Shown in pieces: positions 1 to 9,829 of a DNA stretch of 64,000 bases. The notes beneath the pieces were generated by a model. That model searched no databases and was not told where the DNA came from. It worked only from the letters and a program-made list of their open reading frames with translations. Source of the stretch: Apostichopus japonicus (taxonomy: Eukaryota > Echinodermata > Holothuroidea > Aspidochirotida > Stichopodidae); the NCBI RefSeq assembly GCF_037975245.1, contig NC_092568.1:38032501-38096500 (forward strand). The letters are read 5' to 3'. Made by a program: the position numbers and the translations under genes. How positions within the stretch are numbered: the stretch's first letter is position 1; every line of letters starts with the position of its first letter.

Positions 1-2296
1 GGTAATCATATCTCACGGGGAATGGATAAGTCATTTTGAGATTTTTGGATTTGCCAATTAGGAGCAACTCAGTTTTATCGTAATTACATTTAGATCCTGA
101 TGCTCTTTCATAATTTTTGATAGTTTGGAAGACGTGATCAATGCTTTCGGTATTGGCTAGCATAAAAGTGGTATCGTCAGCATGCTGAAACATGCGAGGC
201 TCAAAATGGAGAAATTTGATACCCGAAATATGGTTGTTCTTATAAATTGCTTCGCGGAACGGTTCTGCACTAATTACATACAACAGTGCCGAAATAGGGC
301 ACCCTTGCCTCACACCTCTTTTGATTTCAAAGATATTAGACAAGTAACCGTTATGCTTAATATGACTGTTGATATCTGTGTACAAAATTGCAACCCAGTT
401 ACGAAAATACTGGCCGAAACCTACTTTCTTCAAGACATTAAACAAATACTGGTGATCAACCCTATCGAAGGCCTTTAATTGATCAATTTTGAGGAGTAAA
501 CCGTCACAATTTGTTTGATTTACGTAACGGATAATATTACGAATAACCATAATATTATCAGCAATGTCTCTTCCAGGAATGCAACAGGTCTGGTCACTAG
601 AAACAATTGAACTTATAACTTTTGAAATTCTGTTAGCTAAAGCTTTCGTAATGATTTTATAATCAATATTTAGGAGGCTAATTGGTCTCCAATTTGAAAG
701 TTTCCTAAGGTCCCCTTTTTTGGGAATAAGAGAAATCATACCTGTTTTCATGGAATCGCACATCTCGTTTGATTCAAAAATAGCGCTACAAATACGAATA
801 AGAATAGGTCCAAGCACATCCCAAAAATGTTTAAAAAATTCAACAGTCAGCCCATCAAGTCCAGGGCTTTTATTAGTTTTCATTGCAACGAGGGCATTAG
901 AAAGTTCCTCTAAGGTGATCTCTTCTTCACACAACTTGATTTCCTCTTCCGAAAGAGTTTTGTCCAAATGGTGCAAAAATTCACGCTGAATATTTTCCTG
1001 AGTGTGTTCGAGCGAATAAAGATTTTTATAAAATAAGGCCTGCTCACGAAGAATTAATTCTTGATCCGTGACGATTTCACCTCTGTCCGTAAGAACCGAT
1101 CTCATTACTTTCTTTTTTTGTCTCGAGGTCTCTAGGTTTAGAAAGAATTTCGTCGACTTCTCACCTTCCTCATACCACAGTACCTTGGAACGAATAGCTG
1201 CCCCGTTAATTTCGTGCCGCAGTAAAACATTAAGACGGCTACGCAGTTCGAGAAGCCTTGTGGTGTCGTAATCACCAAATTTGTGAGCTTTAATTTGTTC
1301 GTAATTTATCTTCTTCAGCAGCAGCTTTTTCTCTTTTTCACGCCTCGATTTTTGGCGTTTGCCGAATGTAGCACTCCTAATTCTAATCTCCTTTTTAAGG
1401 TTGTCATACCATAATTTAAGTGCTGTAGAGTCAGAATGCGACGTATTTAACCAACTGTCCAAAATAAATTGTCTGATTCCTTGGCAAAAAGTATCGTCTT
1501 CTAAAAAGGAATTGTTGAAAATCCATGTACCCGGACCTCTAGGAATTAGAGTAAGGTCAAGGTATAACTCCACAATATCGTGGTCTGACGCTGGGTAATG
1601 CGAAATTTCGCATTTAACTACGTGCGGTAAAAGTTCTTTACTAATTAAAAATCTGTCAATCCTGGATCCCGAAGACATGTTACTAGATGTACGCGTAAAC
1701 TGAATTTTCGAGGGATGTTTATCCCTCCATACATCAATCAAATTAAATTTGTCCATGAGATCTTTAAGGACTTTTCTTGAAGAGTCCGGTCGAGGGCCGG
1801 GTGGAAACCTGTCTTGGTATGGGTTAATTACATTGTTAAAATCCCCGGTGAGCACAACAGGTCCGTGACAGGAGGTAATAATTCTGTCTAAATCCGAAAA
1901 GAAAGCTTTACGCTCCGCCGGCACATTGCACGGCGCATATATATTAATTACACTAATTATCTTGCCATCAATATCTATCTCCAGAACTTGTGTCCTCCCT
2001 TTGTAAGGAGTTGTATGGGAAATAACATCGAAATCACTATTATGTCTAAATAAGGAGGCAGTGCCTCTTCTTCTTGCGTCAGGGAAATTAGAAAACAAGA
2101 TTTCCCCTTCCCAATCGAGATTTGCCGCTTTAGAAATATCGTCGTCCCAAAACGTTTCTTGAAGGAGCGTTAAATCATAATTGTTCTTTCTTAACAATGC
2201 AAATAAATCTGTCCTTTTTTCTCTACCGACCAAGCCATTACAATTGAGTGTGGCGAGCTTGATCATAAGTATAAGTCCAATTAGACAGTAATACAT
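1..2296 (-). CDS. LINE ORF2, family 1 copy 1: endonuclease-reverse transcriptase, partial
   Basis: Encodes the first 765 or so residues of the retrotransposition polyprotein; the C-terminal part lies left of the window. The APE-like endonuclease comes first (LNCNGL near residue 18, LLQET near 47, GDFN near 151, SDH near 237) and nicks target DNA. The reverse transcriptase follows, including SPGLDGLTVEF, NWRPISLLN, KAFDRVDH, RQGCP and the catalytic HADD at about residues 705-708. I take the start at 2296 because this ATG overlaps a TAA (TAATG) and aligns with the family 2 start (MYY versus MYF). The frame is open further upstream to another ATG at 2383. Identical to the matching part of copy 3. 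Confidence 0.88.
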   Translation of the reverse strand, partial: MYYCLIGLILMIKLATLNCNGLVGREKRTDLFALLRKNNYDLTLLQETFWDDDISKAANLDWEGEILFSNFPDARRRGTASLFRHNSDFDVISHTTPYKGRTQVLEIDIDGKIISVINIYAPCNVPAERKAFFSDLDRIITSCHGPVVLTGDFNNVINPYQDRFPPGPRPDSSRKVLKDLMDKFNLIDVWRDKHPSKIQFTRTSSNMSSGSRIDRFLISKELLPHVVKCEISHYPASDHDIVELYLDLTLIPRGPGTWIFNNSFLEDDTFCQGIRQFILDSWLNTSHSDSTALKLWYDNLKKEIRIRSATFGKRQKSRREKEKKLLLKKINYEQIKAHKFGDYDTTRLLELRSRLNVLLRHEINGAAIRSKVLWYEEGEKSTKFFLNLETSRQKKKVMRSVLTDRGEIVTDQELILREQALFYKNLYSLEHTQENIQREFLHHLDKTLSEEEIKLCEEEITLEELSNALVAMKTNKSPGLDGLTVEFFKHFWDVLGPILIRICSAIFESNEMCDSMKTGMISLIPKKGDLRKLSNWRPISLLNIDYKIITKALANRISKVISSIVSSDQTCCIPGRDIADNIMVIRNIIRYVNQTNCDGLLLKIDQLKAFDRVDHQYLFNVLKKVGFGQYFRNWVAILYTDINSHIKHNGYLSNIFEIKRGVRQGCPISALLYVISAEPFREAIYKNNHISGIKFLHFEPRMFQHADDTTFMLANTESIDHVFQTIKNYERASGSKCNYDKTELLLIGKSKNLKMTYPFPVRYDY

Positions 2297-2431
2297 TATC
2301 GGTTCGCAGGTGTGAACAATCTTGCCGTACTTGTATTGGGCACAAACTTCTTTTTGTTTTGCTTCGTTCTGACCACCTGCCATGTGGTCTCATTCACCGA
2401 TAATTCTTCTCCACTCGACTCTCTCCCTCGT

Positions 2432-3388
2432 TTACCCGTCTCGCTTACTGTATCGACTTCTGCTGTGGTATTTATGGGGCTGCTCGTACTTGTTTCTTCT
2501 TTCTCTTCTGGTTGTGTAGGACTGCTTTTGCTTAACGTTTTTTTCAGTATTTGTAGACTCCGGTTCTACAGATTCAGTAGGGTCAGTACAGGGCGGGGGG
2601 TCAGGAACGGCGTCGGTAGTCTGAGGGTTCACAGAGTGATCGTTTTGCGACCCCTCCTCCATCTTTGTCGCATCGCTGTCTTTTGCTTCACAGTGAAAAC
2701 TTTTATGTCCACGTCCTTGGCATTTGTAACATTTCACTTTGGGACACTTGTTTTCAGAGTGTCCTTGCTGGTTACACTCCTTGCAAACGTATTGTGCACA
2801 TTCTCTCATCAAATGGTTTTCCCCCAGACATAAATTACACACACGAGTTTGTCCGTTATGCTTTAATCTCAGGTGGCTGCCGGAAACCAAAATTGAGTAC
2901 GGCAGACTCTTCTTGTTCGATGGGAGTTCAATACGGGCGTAGCGAATCCCATTTTCGACCGTAGGATGTTCCTCATAAGTTTTATGTGTCCATTCACTTT
3001 TCATGGCGCAACCGTAAGCCACTAACTTTTCCGAGAGTTCCTCATCAGAAATGAAAGCAGGAACGCCAAATAAACTCACTGTAATCAAGCTCTTGGTGAC
3101 TCCTCTAACATCACACGGTTTCCCAGCGATTACAAGACCCGTATTCTGCAGTAATTCTGCGTCACTCTTCGACTTAATGGTTAGCACCCACTCTCCTCCT
3201 ACCTTAACACAACCAAGAATATTTTCTACTCCAATGTCCTCCACTGCGGCACCCAGCACGTCTAGTGCGCTAAACGTGTGGTCGACGATCTTCACACTGT
3301 TCTCTCGTAACTCACTGTACACACCGGTACCATCGCTGCCCGCTCTCACACGTGAGGCGGGGTCAGCCATTGTTCCTACCGCTACCAA
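2432..3388 (-). CDS. LINE ORF1, family 1 copy 1: nucleic-acid-binding protein with three CCHC knuckles
   Basis: Predicted RNA-binding partner of ORF2 in the retrotransposition RNP. The 318-residue frame has an RRM-like central region (about 100-178, with LITVSLFGVP as an RNP2-like strand) and three CX2CX4HX4C zinc knuckles at about residues 184-197, 202-215 and 220-233. A charged tail follows. The second Met (residue 7, MADPAS) is a possible alternative start. The end differs from family 2: after a 7-T run at 2538-2544 (A7 in the transcript) another frame reads on with clear similarity to the family 2 ORF1 C terminus and would end at 2296-2298, overlapping the ORF2 start. This copy may therefore carry a one-base frameshift, giving an altered last 45 or so residues. 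Confidence 0.88.
   Translation of the reverse strand: MVAVGTMADPASRVRAGSDGTGVYSELRENSVKIVDHTFSALDVLGAAVEDIGVENILGCVKVGGEWVLTIKSKSDAELLQNTGLVIAGKPCDVRGVTKSLITVSLFGVPAFISDEELSEKLVAYGCAMKSEWTHKTYEEHPTVENGIRYARIELPSNKKSLPYSILVSGSHLRLKHNGQTRVCNLCLGENHLMRECAQYVCKECNQQGHSENKCPKVKCYKCQGRGHKSFHCEAKDSDATKMEEGSQNDHSVNPQTTDAVPDPPPCTDPTESVEPESTNTEKNVKQKQSYTTRRERRNKYEQPHKYHSRSRYSKRDG
2538..2544 (-). other. A7 run where family 1 ORF1 changes frame (copy 1)
   Basis: Seven A residues in the transcript. Upstream, the ORF1 frame matches family 2. Downstream, the matching C-terminal frame (TTWQVVRTKQNKKKFVPN, compare DDWTVQTRKMKNNKKKADPT in family 2) lies in the +1 phase. An extra A is the simplest explanation. 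Confidence 0.6.
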
Positions 3389-3575
3389 AGAGGCAGGCGA
3401 TAAACGTTATTTTTTCAACTTGTCTGAATAGAAAGGTTTTCCAGGTAAATGAATAAACAAGTAGTCCACAACGGTCAGAACATAGTTGCAATCCTGACAG
3501 ACACTTTTTGAAGTAGAAAAAACGGCTCAGAACGGCCAAAACAGTGAAAAATCGAGAGCACAGAAAAACACGTCT

Positions 3576-3587
3576 ACGAGAACCGGT
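3576..3587 (-). repeat. Target-site duplication, LINE copy 1 (5' side)
   Basis: ACCGGTTCTCGT, equal to 5S nt 27-38. The partner copy lies outside the window. Confidence 0.85.
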
Positions 3588-3613
3588 ATATTCAACGTGA
3601 TATGGTCGTAGAC
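3576..3613 (-). pseudogene. 5S rRNA 5' fragment (nt 1-38) upstream of LINE copy 1
   Basis: The first 38 nt of a 5S gene, interrupted by LINE copy 1. The remainder of this gene would lie at the LINE 3' end, left of the window. The last 12 nt of the fragment (3576-3587) are the target-site duplication. The TATA box and start site remain upstream of the inserted element. Confidence 0.93.
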
Positions 3614-4342
3614 ATTAGAAAGATGAAATTTAAGCTTTTTATACCCGCCCGCCCCGAGACTTATTTTGCAAAGTTGAATATTCAACTCTAGACCACCTAT
3701 ATGGTTACTTATCCCATTAAACTAAACAATGTACATTGTGTTATATGACTTGAGAAGCTATATGGTAGCATATACGCCCGGATATGATTGCCCCGATGAC
3801 TGACGCACGCACGCACACTCACCGTACTGAGAGTCTGAAGCTAGCTACGTTCGTCCGACTTGTGAACAAACCTCTTAACATAGTGTTCGTACGCTGCTCA
3901 TGGGAAGCCTAAAGTGGTCTAAAATTGCCTCAATCGACCTAATTTCTGCATCACATTTACTTCCCTTTGTGTACTCCGACATCCAAGCCACAAAAAACGA
4001 GAGATTTTGTTTGAGAACATATCAAGAAAGATGTTCTCCTGTTTCTTTTCGGCACTTTTCCTGAGGGAGAACACTCGTGCAGCGTGCATGCATGCGGAAT
4101 GATATATAGCCCTAATGATACACTTGTCTCGAATTAAAGGGAGCTGGAGAAAAACTTGTGATTGCAATGACAGGACACAACAATAGTGGTATATCATGGC
4201 AAGTCAATGTCTTCAACGGTGGTGGTGGTGGGGGGGGGGATAGGGAGGGGGAAAAACTTTTCATAACAATGACAGGATAAAACAATAGTGACAAAGAAAT
4301 AAAGAAAGAAAGGGGTGCGGTTGTGGGTGAGGAAAAATGAAA
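3614..4342 (-). repeat. 5S non-transcribed spacer between LINE copies 1 and 2
   Basis: A normal array spacer of about 729 bp carrying, in 5S orientation, the T-rich terminator, the imperfect direct repeat, a C-tract (G on this strand) and the upstream palindromes and TATA box serving the fragment at 3576-3613. Its G-tract is followed by ATAGGGAGG rather than the commoner TTTGGGAGG. The same variant occurs near 10455, 22892 and 33119. No gene is seen. Confidence 0.9.
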
Positions 4343-4436
4343 AAGTCTACGGCACCTAGTATTCCCAGGCGGTCACCCATCCAAGTACTGACTAGGCTCG
4401 ACGCTGCTTGACTTCGGTGATCGGACGAGAACCGGT
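4343..4436 (-). pseudogene. 5S rRNA 3' fragment (nt 27-120) downstream of LINE copy 2
   Basis: The displaced 3' part of the 5S gene split by LINE copy 2, including the 12-bp target duplication. It keeps the whole internal control region (A box about nt 50-61, C box about nt 80-97) and the T-run terminator, but lacks nt 1-26 and cannot make a normal 5S RNA. Confidence 0.93.
4425..4436 (-). repeat. Target-site duplication, LINE copy 2 (3' side)
   Basis: ACCGGTTCTCGT directly after the poly(A) tail of copy 2. Matches 9792-9803, and can be extended by one C/G to 13 bp on both sides. Confidence 0.92.
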
Positions 4437-4453
4437 TTTTTTTTTTTTTTTTT
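4437..4453 (-). repeat. Poly(A) tail of LINE copy 2
   Basis: A run of T on the plus strand (A on the element strand) between element and target duplication. One further T at 4436 may belong to either. Confidence 0.9.
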
Positions 4454-4462
4454 ATTGACGGA

Positions 4463-4478
4463 AGAACCCACTGGTTCT
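4463..4478 (-). other. 3'-terminal hairpin of LINE copy 2
   Basis: Element strand reads AGAACC-AGTG-GGTTCT: a perfect 6-bp stem with an AGTG loop, about 10 nt before the poly(A). Family 1 has the same loop with a different stem that still pairs (10699-10716). Likely an RNA signal for recognition by the element's reverse transcriptase (inference). Confidence 0.65.
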
Positions 4479-4623
4479 CCGATTGAATGTACAGATATTA
4501 ACATGGTTACAAGAAATAAAGAAAGAGAATATATATAAAACTATAACAATAATACAACACTATCAATACAATCATGCACAACAATAAAAAAAGTAATCCT
4601 AGAATGGGGAAGGCATGAGAAAA

Positions 4624-7600
4624 TTAACTGTCAAACTTGTACTCGTAGGAGCCATCTTCAAGAGGATTGAGAATGACGTCACCTTGAGTAAACAACTCCC
4701 AAAATGTAGAAATGTCTTTTTTCTTTACAAAATAGTGGAATAAGAAATCGATTTTCTTTCGTAGTGAATTATGAAAGAAGTTTTGAATATTAATGTGTTT
4801 TTCTCCGTTCAGGAGGCTAACACGAGTGGTCCAAACAACTTTTTTGAAAGTGTTTAGAATAAAATCAATCGAAATTGTCTCATGCCTCCTATGATTGAGT
4901 TCCATACCTAAGATAGTAATTTGCCTCCATTTATCATTGTTGCTGATTTTACAGATTTTCTGAAGCTTCTTGATAATATCTCTCCAGAGAAGATTTACGG
5001 TTTTGCAATCGACAAAAAGATGCAAGACAGTTTCATTATGGTTCTTACATAAGGTACATAAAGGAGAGTCAACTAGCTTAAAAAGATACAACTTATCGTT
5101 ACAGAATAAAATATTATGAAGAATACGGAAATCGAGGTCACTATCGTGAAAAGCTTTTAGACCTTTGTAGATATTGGTCCACCTATGTTCAAAAGAGACA
5201 TCGTTAAAAACGTGTTTCCAGTGGATTTCGCCTTTTGGAATTGTTGAGACGGCCTCCCTAAGGAGATCAGTTGCATTCCTGACACTAACGGAGGACGCAT
5301 CTAGCGTGGTGTCACCACAAGAGAGGGTGAGTGAAAGTGACTCATTGTCATTTTGACTGACAATTTTATCGCCCGAATAGATTTGTTCGAGCCAATCTTT
5401 TGGAAAAGCCTTCAAAATAGATGTGACGTAATCAAATACATCATCAACATCAAGTTTACAAGTTGGGTTGGCCATAGTAATGGCTTCATGGATACCCTCC
5501 GCGGGAAGCCGTCTTGGGATCATTTCATACATAAGGTCGCCTACAAAAATAATACCACCTTCAATGAAATCTCTGTTAAAGAGGGTTTCGCCAGTTTCAT
5601 TTACAATAAATGGATTATGGAACAGCGGTTGCATAAGAATTTCTTCCCTGTTCACTGGAGGGCATAACTTTTTATCCGTTAGCCTTTTCCAGGCACTCAA
5701 CAACTCATCATAATACGGTAAAAGTTTTCTCATAGAATTGCTATGAGGTAAAATACGAAATACGTGTAAACCTAGTTTCATATAGTCATAATGGTTTAGA
5801 AAATAGAGCATTAAATCTTTTAACATCGGATTGATACTGTTGCTAAGTAGTTTACAGATGTACTTCATACGTAAAGCGTCTCTCTTTAGAAAAAGGTCAC
5901 AAAGGTTAAGGCCACCTTTGTCTACAGGTTGAAGAAGAACATTGTAGGATATGCCAGGTTTCTTACCTCCCCACATAAATTCGATAACACTTTCTTTCAA
6001 AGAGTCTCCTACCCATTTAGGGACCGGAATAATAGTAGCAAGATATGTCAGTCTTGAGACAACTAGAGAATTTACAACAAGAGCTCTGCCTTTAAAGGAG
6101 AGGTTCCGCCCTTTCCACCTCTTGAGAACATTGCAACAAGAGGCAGTCTTGGTTTTCCAGTTTTCTCTTTCAAGAGCATCCTTATCATTGCCGATACAAA
6201 CACCAAGCACTTCTATAAAATCGTTCCTAATCGGAAAATTGAACTCGTCTTTTCGTACTTTGCCCTTTCCGAGCACTAGTAACTCGGTTTTCTCTACATT
6301 ACACTTAGAGCCAGAGGCGCCTTCATACAGGTTAATAACATTTTGTACGGACTTAACACTAGAAGTATCAGAGAGAAAGAAAGTGGTATCATCTGCATGT
6401 TGAAACATTTTAGCTTCATGATGCATAAACTTAATACCAATTACACTCTTACTTTTGTAAATAGCGTCATGAAATGGTTCAGCAGATAATACATATAAAA
6501 TAGCAGAAATTGGACAACCCTGGCGAACCCCTCTCTGAATATGAAAAGTATCTGAAATATAACCATTGTGTTTAATACAGCCTTGAATATCGTTGTAGAG
6601 GATTTTAACCCAGTTAATTAAATTAGTACCGAAACCCATCCTTTGTAAAACATTAATAAGATATTCATGGTTTACTCGATCGAAGGCTTTTAATTGATCA
6701 ATTTTAAGAACATAGCCCTCCAGTTTGTTTTCGTTAACATAATTAATAATATTTCTCATAGCCAGAACATTGTCGGCAATATCTCTGCCGGGAACACAAC
6801 AGGTCTGGTCACTAGAGACAAGGCAATTGATAACCCTAGAGATTCTATTGGCCAGAGCCTTTGTGATTATTTTGTAGTCTGTGTTCAAAAGACTAATCGG
6901 TCTCCAATTCTTAAGTTTCCTCAAATCCCCTTTCTTGGGTATCAAAGTAATTAGGCCTGTTTTCATAGAATTACACATTTCATGTGTTTTGTAAATTTCT
7001 TTCGTCAGTTTGAGAAAAACCTCCCCCAATACATCCCAAAATTCCTTATAAAACTCAACAGTGAGTCCGTCTAAACCAGGGCTTTTACTCGACTCCATAT
7101 CAAGAAGTGATTTTTGGAGTTCTGTAGCCGAAATGTCCCCCTCACATGACTGAGAATCAGGTTCGGACAACGTTTTAGAAAGCTGGCTAAGTAATACCTC
7201 CCTCTGAATACTCACTGACGGTTCTGCGGTGTACAGCGTTTTGTAAAATCTGGCCTGTTCGTGGATAATGTCGTCTTGATCGTTAATGATCGCGCCCTCG
7301 TCGGTGAGAATCTGGCGCATTACTTTTTTGCTTTGTCGAGATTTTTCTAAATTGAGGAAAAATTTTGACGAACGTTCTCCTTCTTCGAACCACTTGATTC
7401 TCGATCTAAGCGCGGCTCCTCTGATATCTGGGCGGGTCGTCTCGTCTAGCTGAAATTCTAAATTCCGTAGCCTTGTAGTGTCGTAGTCTTGATATTTTTG
7501 CGCTTTCGCCCTTTCGTGGTTGATTGTTTCCTTAGTTTTCTTTGATGTGTACGCGAGAGTCTGCTTTTGACCTTGGTAAATTTGATTGCAGTCCTTTTTA

Positions 7601-8495
7601 GTGAATCTTTCAAAACGTCATACCACTGGAGGATATTATTGTCGTAACAAGTCTTCTGTTTTTCTCGCTCGATGAGATCTCTTATTTCCGAACAGAAGGA
7701 TGTGTCCTCGAGTATGGAGTTATTAAAGATCCATACACCGGGGCCCCTAGGAAAAAGGGTAAAGTCAAGTTTAAGTTCAACCATGTCGTGATCAGAATCG
7801 GGATAGCGAGAGATGGAGCATGATTTGACGTAGCGAACTAGCTGTTTGTTTAAAAGAAATCTATCAATCCTGGAAGCGGTTTTGTGGTTGCTGGCTGTTC
7901 TTGTAAATTGGATTAAAGAAGGGTGGCGCTCTCTCCAAATATCGACAAGCTCGTATTCCGTCATAATAAGTTTCAGAGATTTTCGAGAAGAGTCCGGGTT
8001 AGGTGTTGTTGGGTATTTATCCACGTAAGTATTAAGAACGGTATTGAAGTCTCCCGCTAGAATAATTGGTTCAGGCACGTTGCGGAGTTTTCTTGAAATA
8101 TCTTCTAGGAATTGTTTTCGTTCGCTCGGCGTGTTTGGAGCATAGATGTTAAAAACTGTAAAAGACTGTCCATCCACAGTAATACTTAATTTTAAAAAGC
8201 GACCGTTTATATCCGGTTCGAAGTGGTGTACATCGATATCGCTACCCTTCCTAATTAAACAACTCGTTCCCCTTCGTCTCGAGGGAGAATAGAAGGAAGA
8301 TAAAATATCGCCATCCCATTCAAGTTTGGCCTGGTCATGAATTGACTGGTCCCAAAAGGTTTCTTGTAATAAAACAAGGTCAAATTTGTTTTTAGAAACG
8401 TGAGAGAATAACCCTCTTCTTTTATCTTGATTGATCAGTCCGTTGCAATTTAGGCAGGCGAGTAAAAACATTATAACGGTGAGTGAAAAATACAT
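4624..8495 (-). pseudogene. LINE ORF2, family 2 copy 2, broken by one frameshift
   Basis: Same protein as the intact ORF2 of copy 4 (17058-20930), but missing one T in a TTT run at about 7524-7526. The N-terminal frame (7458-8495) covers the endonuclease and ends after 345 residues with a frameshifted tail. The rest continues in another frame, open from about 7525 down to 4624, with its first Met at 7320. It keeps the reverse transcriptase (SPGLDGLTVEF, DQTCCVPGRD, KAFDRVNH, RQGCP, HADD) and the CCHC finger. About 31 residues differ from copy 4 by eye, most of them in the C-terminal third. It starts 2 nt after the ORF1 stop (TAACGATG). The missing base could be a real mutation or a homopolymer sequencing error. 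Confidence 0.88.
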
Positions 8496-8497
8496 CG

Positions 8498-9592
8498 TTA
8501 ATGCTGGTCTAGTGATGGCTGGCGAGGTTGAAAATTACGTGCTTTGGCTAGGTTGGGTGTAGGGTCGGCTTTCTTTTTGTTGTTTTTCATTTTCCTCGTT
8601 TGGACAGTCCAATCGTCATCACTAGAGAGGTTCCGTTTCTGCGAGGTTGAGTTGTCTTCTTTCTCTGTGTTCTGTGTCGCTGGGTCTGTGGTTTCATTAT
8701 TTCTCGGTTTCGGTTGGGAGCTATTAATCTTTCGGCTTGGTTTGTTTTCGTTTTCTGCTGGGGTCTGTTTGTCTGTTTCGATCGTTTCACGTGGCTGGGG
8801 GTTGTCCGGGATATCTTGGATTGTTGTATTATCTTGTTCTGCGCAGGCCGAATCATTTGTTTCCATTTCTGAGGTATTGTTGTCTTCTTTGGGTGTAGGG
8901 GGAGTAGTAGGGCAGTCGAAACTTTTGTGCCCGAATTGCTGGCACCTGTAACATTTCACCCGCGGGCATTTACTTTCGCTGTGACCCTGCATACCGCATT
9001 CTTTGCAAGTATATTGCTTACACTCTCTCATGATATGGTCCGAGCTAAGGCAAATGTTGCATACCCGGGATTGTCCGTTATGCTTCAATCGAAGATGGAC
9101 TCCAGATATGAAAATGGAGTACGGAAGGCTCTTTGCGTTGGACGGGAGTTCTAACCTAATATATCTTATCCCGTTCTCTACATTGGGAAAGTCCTCATAG
9201 GTTTTGTGGGTCCATGCGCTCTTGAGTATGCACCCAAATTCTCTAAGCTTATCTGACAGTTCGTCGTCATCTATGAAAACTGGTACCCCAAACAAACTCA
9301 CAGTGAGTAGGTTCCTTGTTACCCCTCGTACTTCGTATCCTACACCATCAATCAGTACGCCAGCCTCCTGTAGAAGCTCTACATCTGTCGTTTCCTTAAG
9401 TGTTACGATCCATTGCCCGTTGGAATTCACACAACCGAGAATGTTTTCTTTCCCAATGTCATCAGATAGCGCGCGAAGGACATCACGGGCTTCAAATTTA
9501 TTATCGGTGATACGTACACTGTTGTTTTTCATAACCGCACAGCGTTTCTGTGTGCTGCTTTGAACAGCGGTAGTGGATTTCGCGGAATCCAT
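8498..9592 (-). CDS. LINE ORF1, family 2 copy 2: three-CCHC nucleic-acid-binding protein
   Basis: 364-residue ORF1 protein, identical to that of copy 4. It has a central RRM-like region (about residues 95-172, LLTVSLFGVP then LPYSIFISGVHLRLKH) followed by three CX2CX4HX4C knuckles at about 178-191, 196-209 and 214-227. A long polar tail rich in T, N, E, Q and K ends with a basic stretch (KMKNNKKK). The expected role is binding the element RNA and assembling the RNP. The stop TAA is followed after 2 nt by the ORF2 ATG, suggesting termination-reinitiation for ORF2. It lies in front of a frameshifted ORF2, so this copy could at most supply ORF1 in trans. Confidence 0.92.
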   Translation of the reverse strand: MDSAKSTTAVQSSTQKRCAVMKNNSVRITDNKFEARDVLRALSDDIGKENILGCVNSNGQWIVTLKETTDVELLQEAGVLIDGVGYEVRGVTRNLLTVSLFGVPVFIDDDELSDKLREFGCILKSAWTHKTYEDFPNVENGIRYIRLELPSNAKSLPYSIFISGVHLRLKHNGQSRVCNICLSSDHIMRECKQYTCKECGMQGHSESKCPRVKCYRCQQFGHKSFDCPTTPPTPKEDNNTSEMETNDSACAEQDNTTIQDIPDNPQPRETIETDKQTPAENENKPSRKINSSQPKPRNNETTDPATQNTEKEDNSTSQKRNLSSDDDWTVQTRKMKNNKKKADPTPNLAKARNFQPRQPSLDQH

Positions 9593-9791
9593 GCTCGTTG
9601 AGGTGAAGACCGCGTGCGTCGGAGACGCAGCGGAGTGACACGAAAAATGCAGTCAAAACACAAATTATTCACCAAAAATCCTAAATAGAACAACTAAAAT
9701 GTCCGCTGATCACAAACACATCAGCCGATGGCCACGGTTCCGAAAAAGAACGGAAGGAAAGGGGTAAAAAATACGAACAAACACGTGAACG

Positions 9792-9803
9792 ACGAGAACC
9801 GGT
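9792..9803 (-). repeat. Target-site duplication, LINE copy 2 (5' side)
   Basis: ACCGGTTCTCGT, identical to 4425-4436. The next base (C on the element strand) also matches the target. Confidence 0.92.
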
Positions 9804-9829
9804 ATATTCAACGTGATATGGTCGTAGAC
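9792..9829 (-). pseudogene. 5S rRNA 5' fragment (nt 1-38) upstream of LINE copy 2
   Basis: The 5' piece of the 5S gene whose 3' piece is at 4343-4436. Together they account for the complete gene plus a duplicated nt 27-38. Its TATA box and start site are intact and point into the LINE. Confidence 0.94.

Larger units (their letters stand above)
1..3575 (-). mobile_element. Tx1/L1-like LINE, family 1, copy 1 (3' part outside window)
   Basis: The 5' portion of a non-LTR retrotransposon on the minus strand, inserted in a 5S rRNA gene in the same orientation as that gene. It carries a 5' UTR of about 190 nt, ORF1, and ORF2 down to the middle of the reverse transcriptase, where the window begins. 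The 5' boundary is placed where the host 5S sequence resumes (target duplication at 3576-3587). Every stretch compared with copy 3 is identical at a constant offset of 12,430 bp. The tail and 3' end are not visible, so whether the copy is full length cannot be known. Confidence 0.9.
4437..9791 (-). mobile_element. Tx1/L1-like LINE, family 2, copy 2 (full length, ORF2 frameshifted)
   Basis: A full-length non-LTR retrotransposon of about 5,355 bp, read on the minus strand in the same sense as the host 5S gene. Order 5' to 3': a UTR of about 200 nt, ORF1 (8498-9592), ORF2 (4624-8495, one frameshift), a 3' UTR of about 170 nt with a terminal hairpin, then an A tail of 17-18 nt that merges with an AATAAA-like end. 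It is flanked by 12-13 bp duplications of 5S nt 27-38. It is the same family as copy 4: ORF1 is identical in protein sequence, while the 3' half of ORF2 differs at many positions. Confidence 0.93.

Noticed and set aside
2312-2833. Plus-strand frames over LINE ORF1 and ORF2 (for example 2312-2833, 8544-8951, 5951-6403)
   Set aside because: Antisense shadows of the LINE coding regions, recurring in each copy with no domain of their own.
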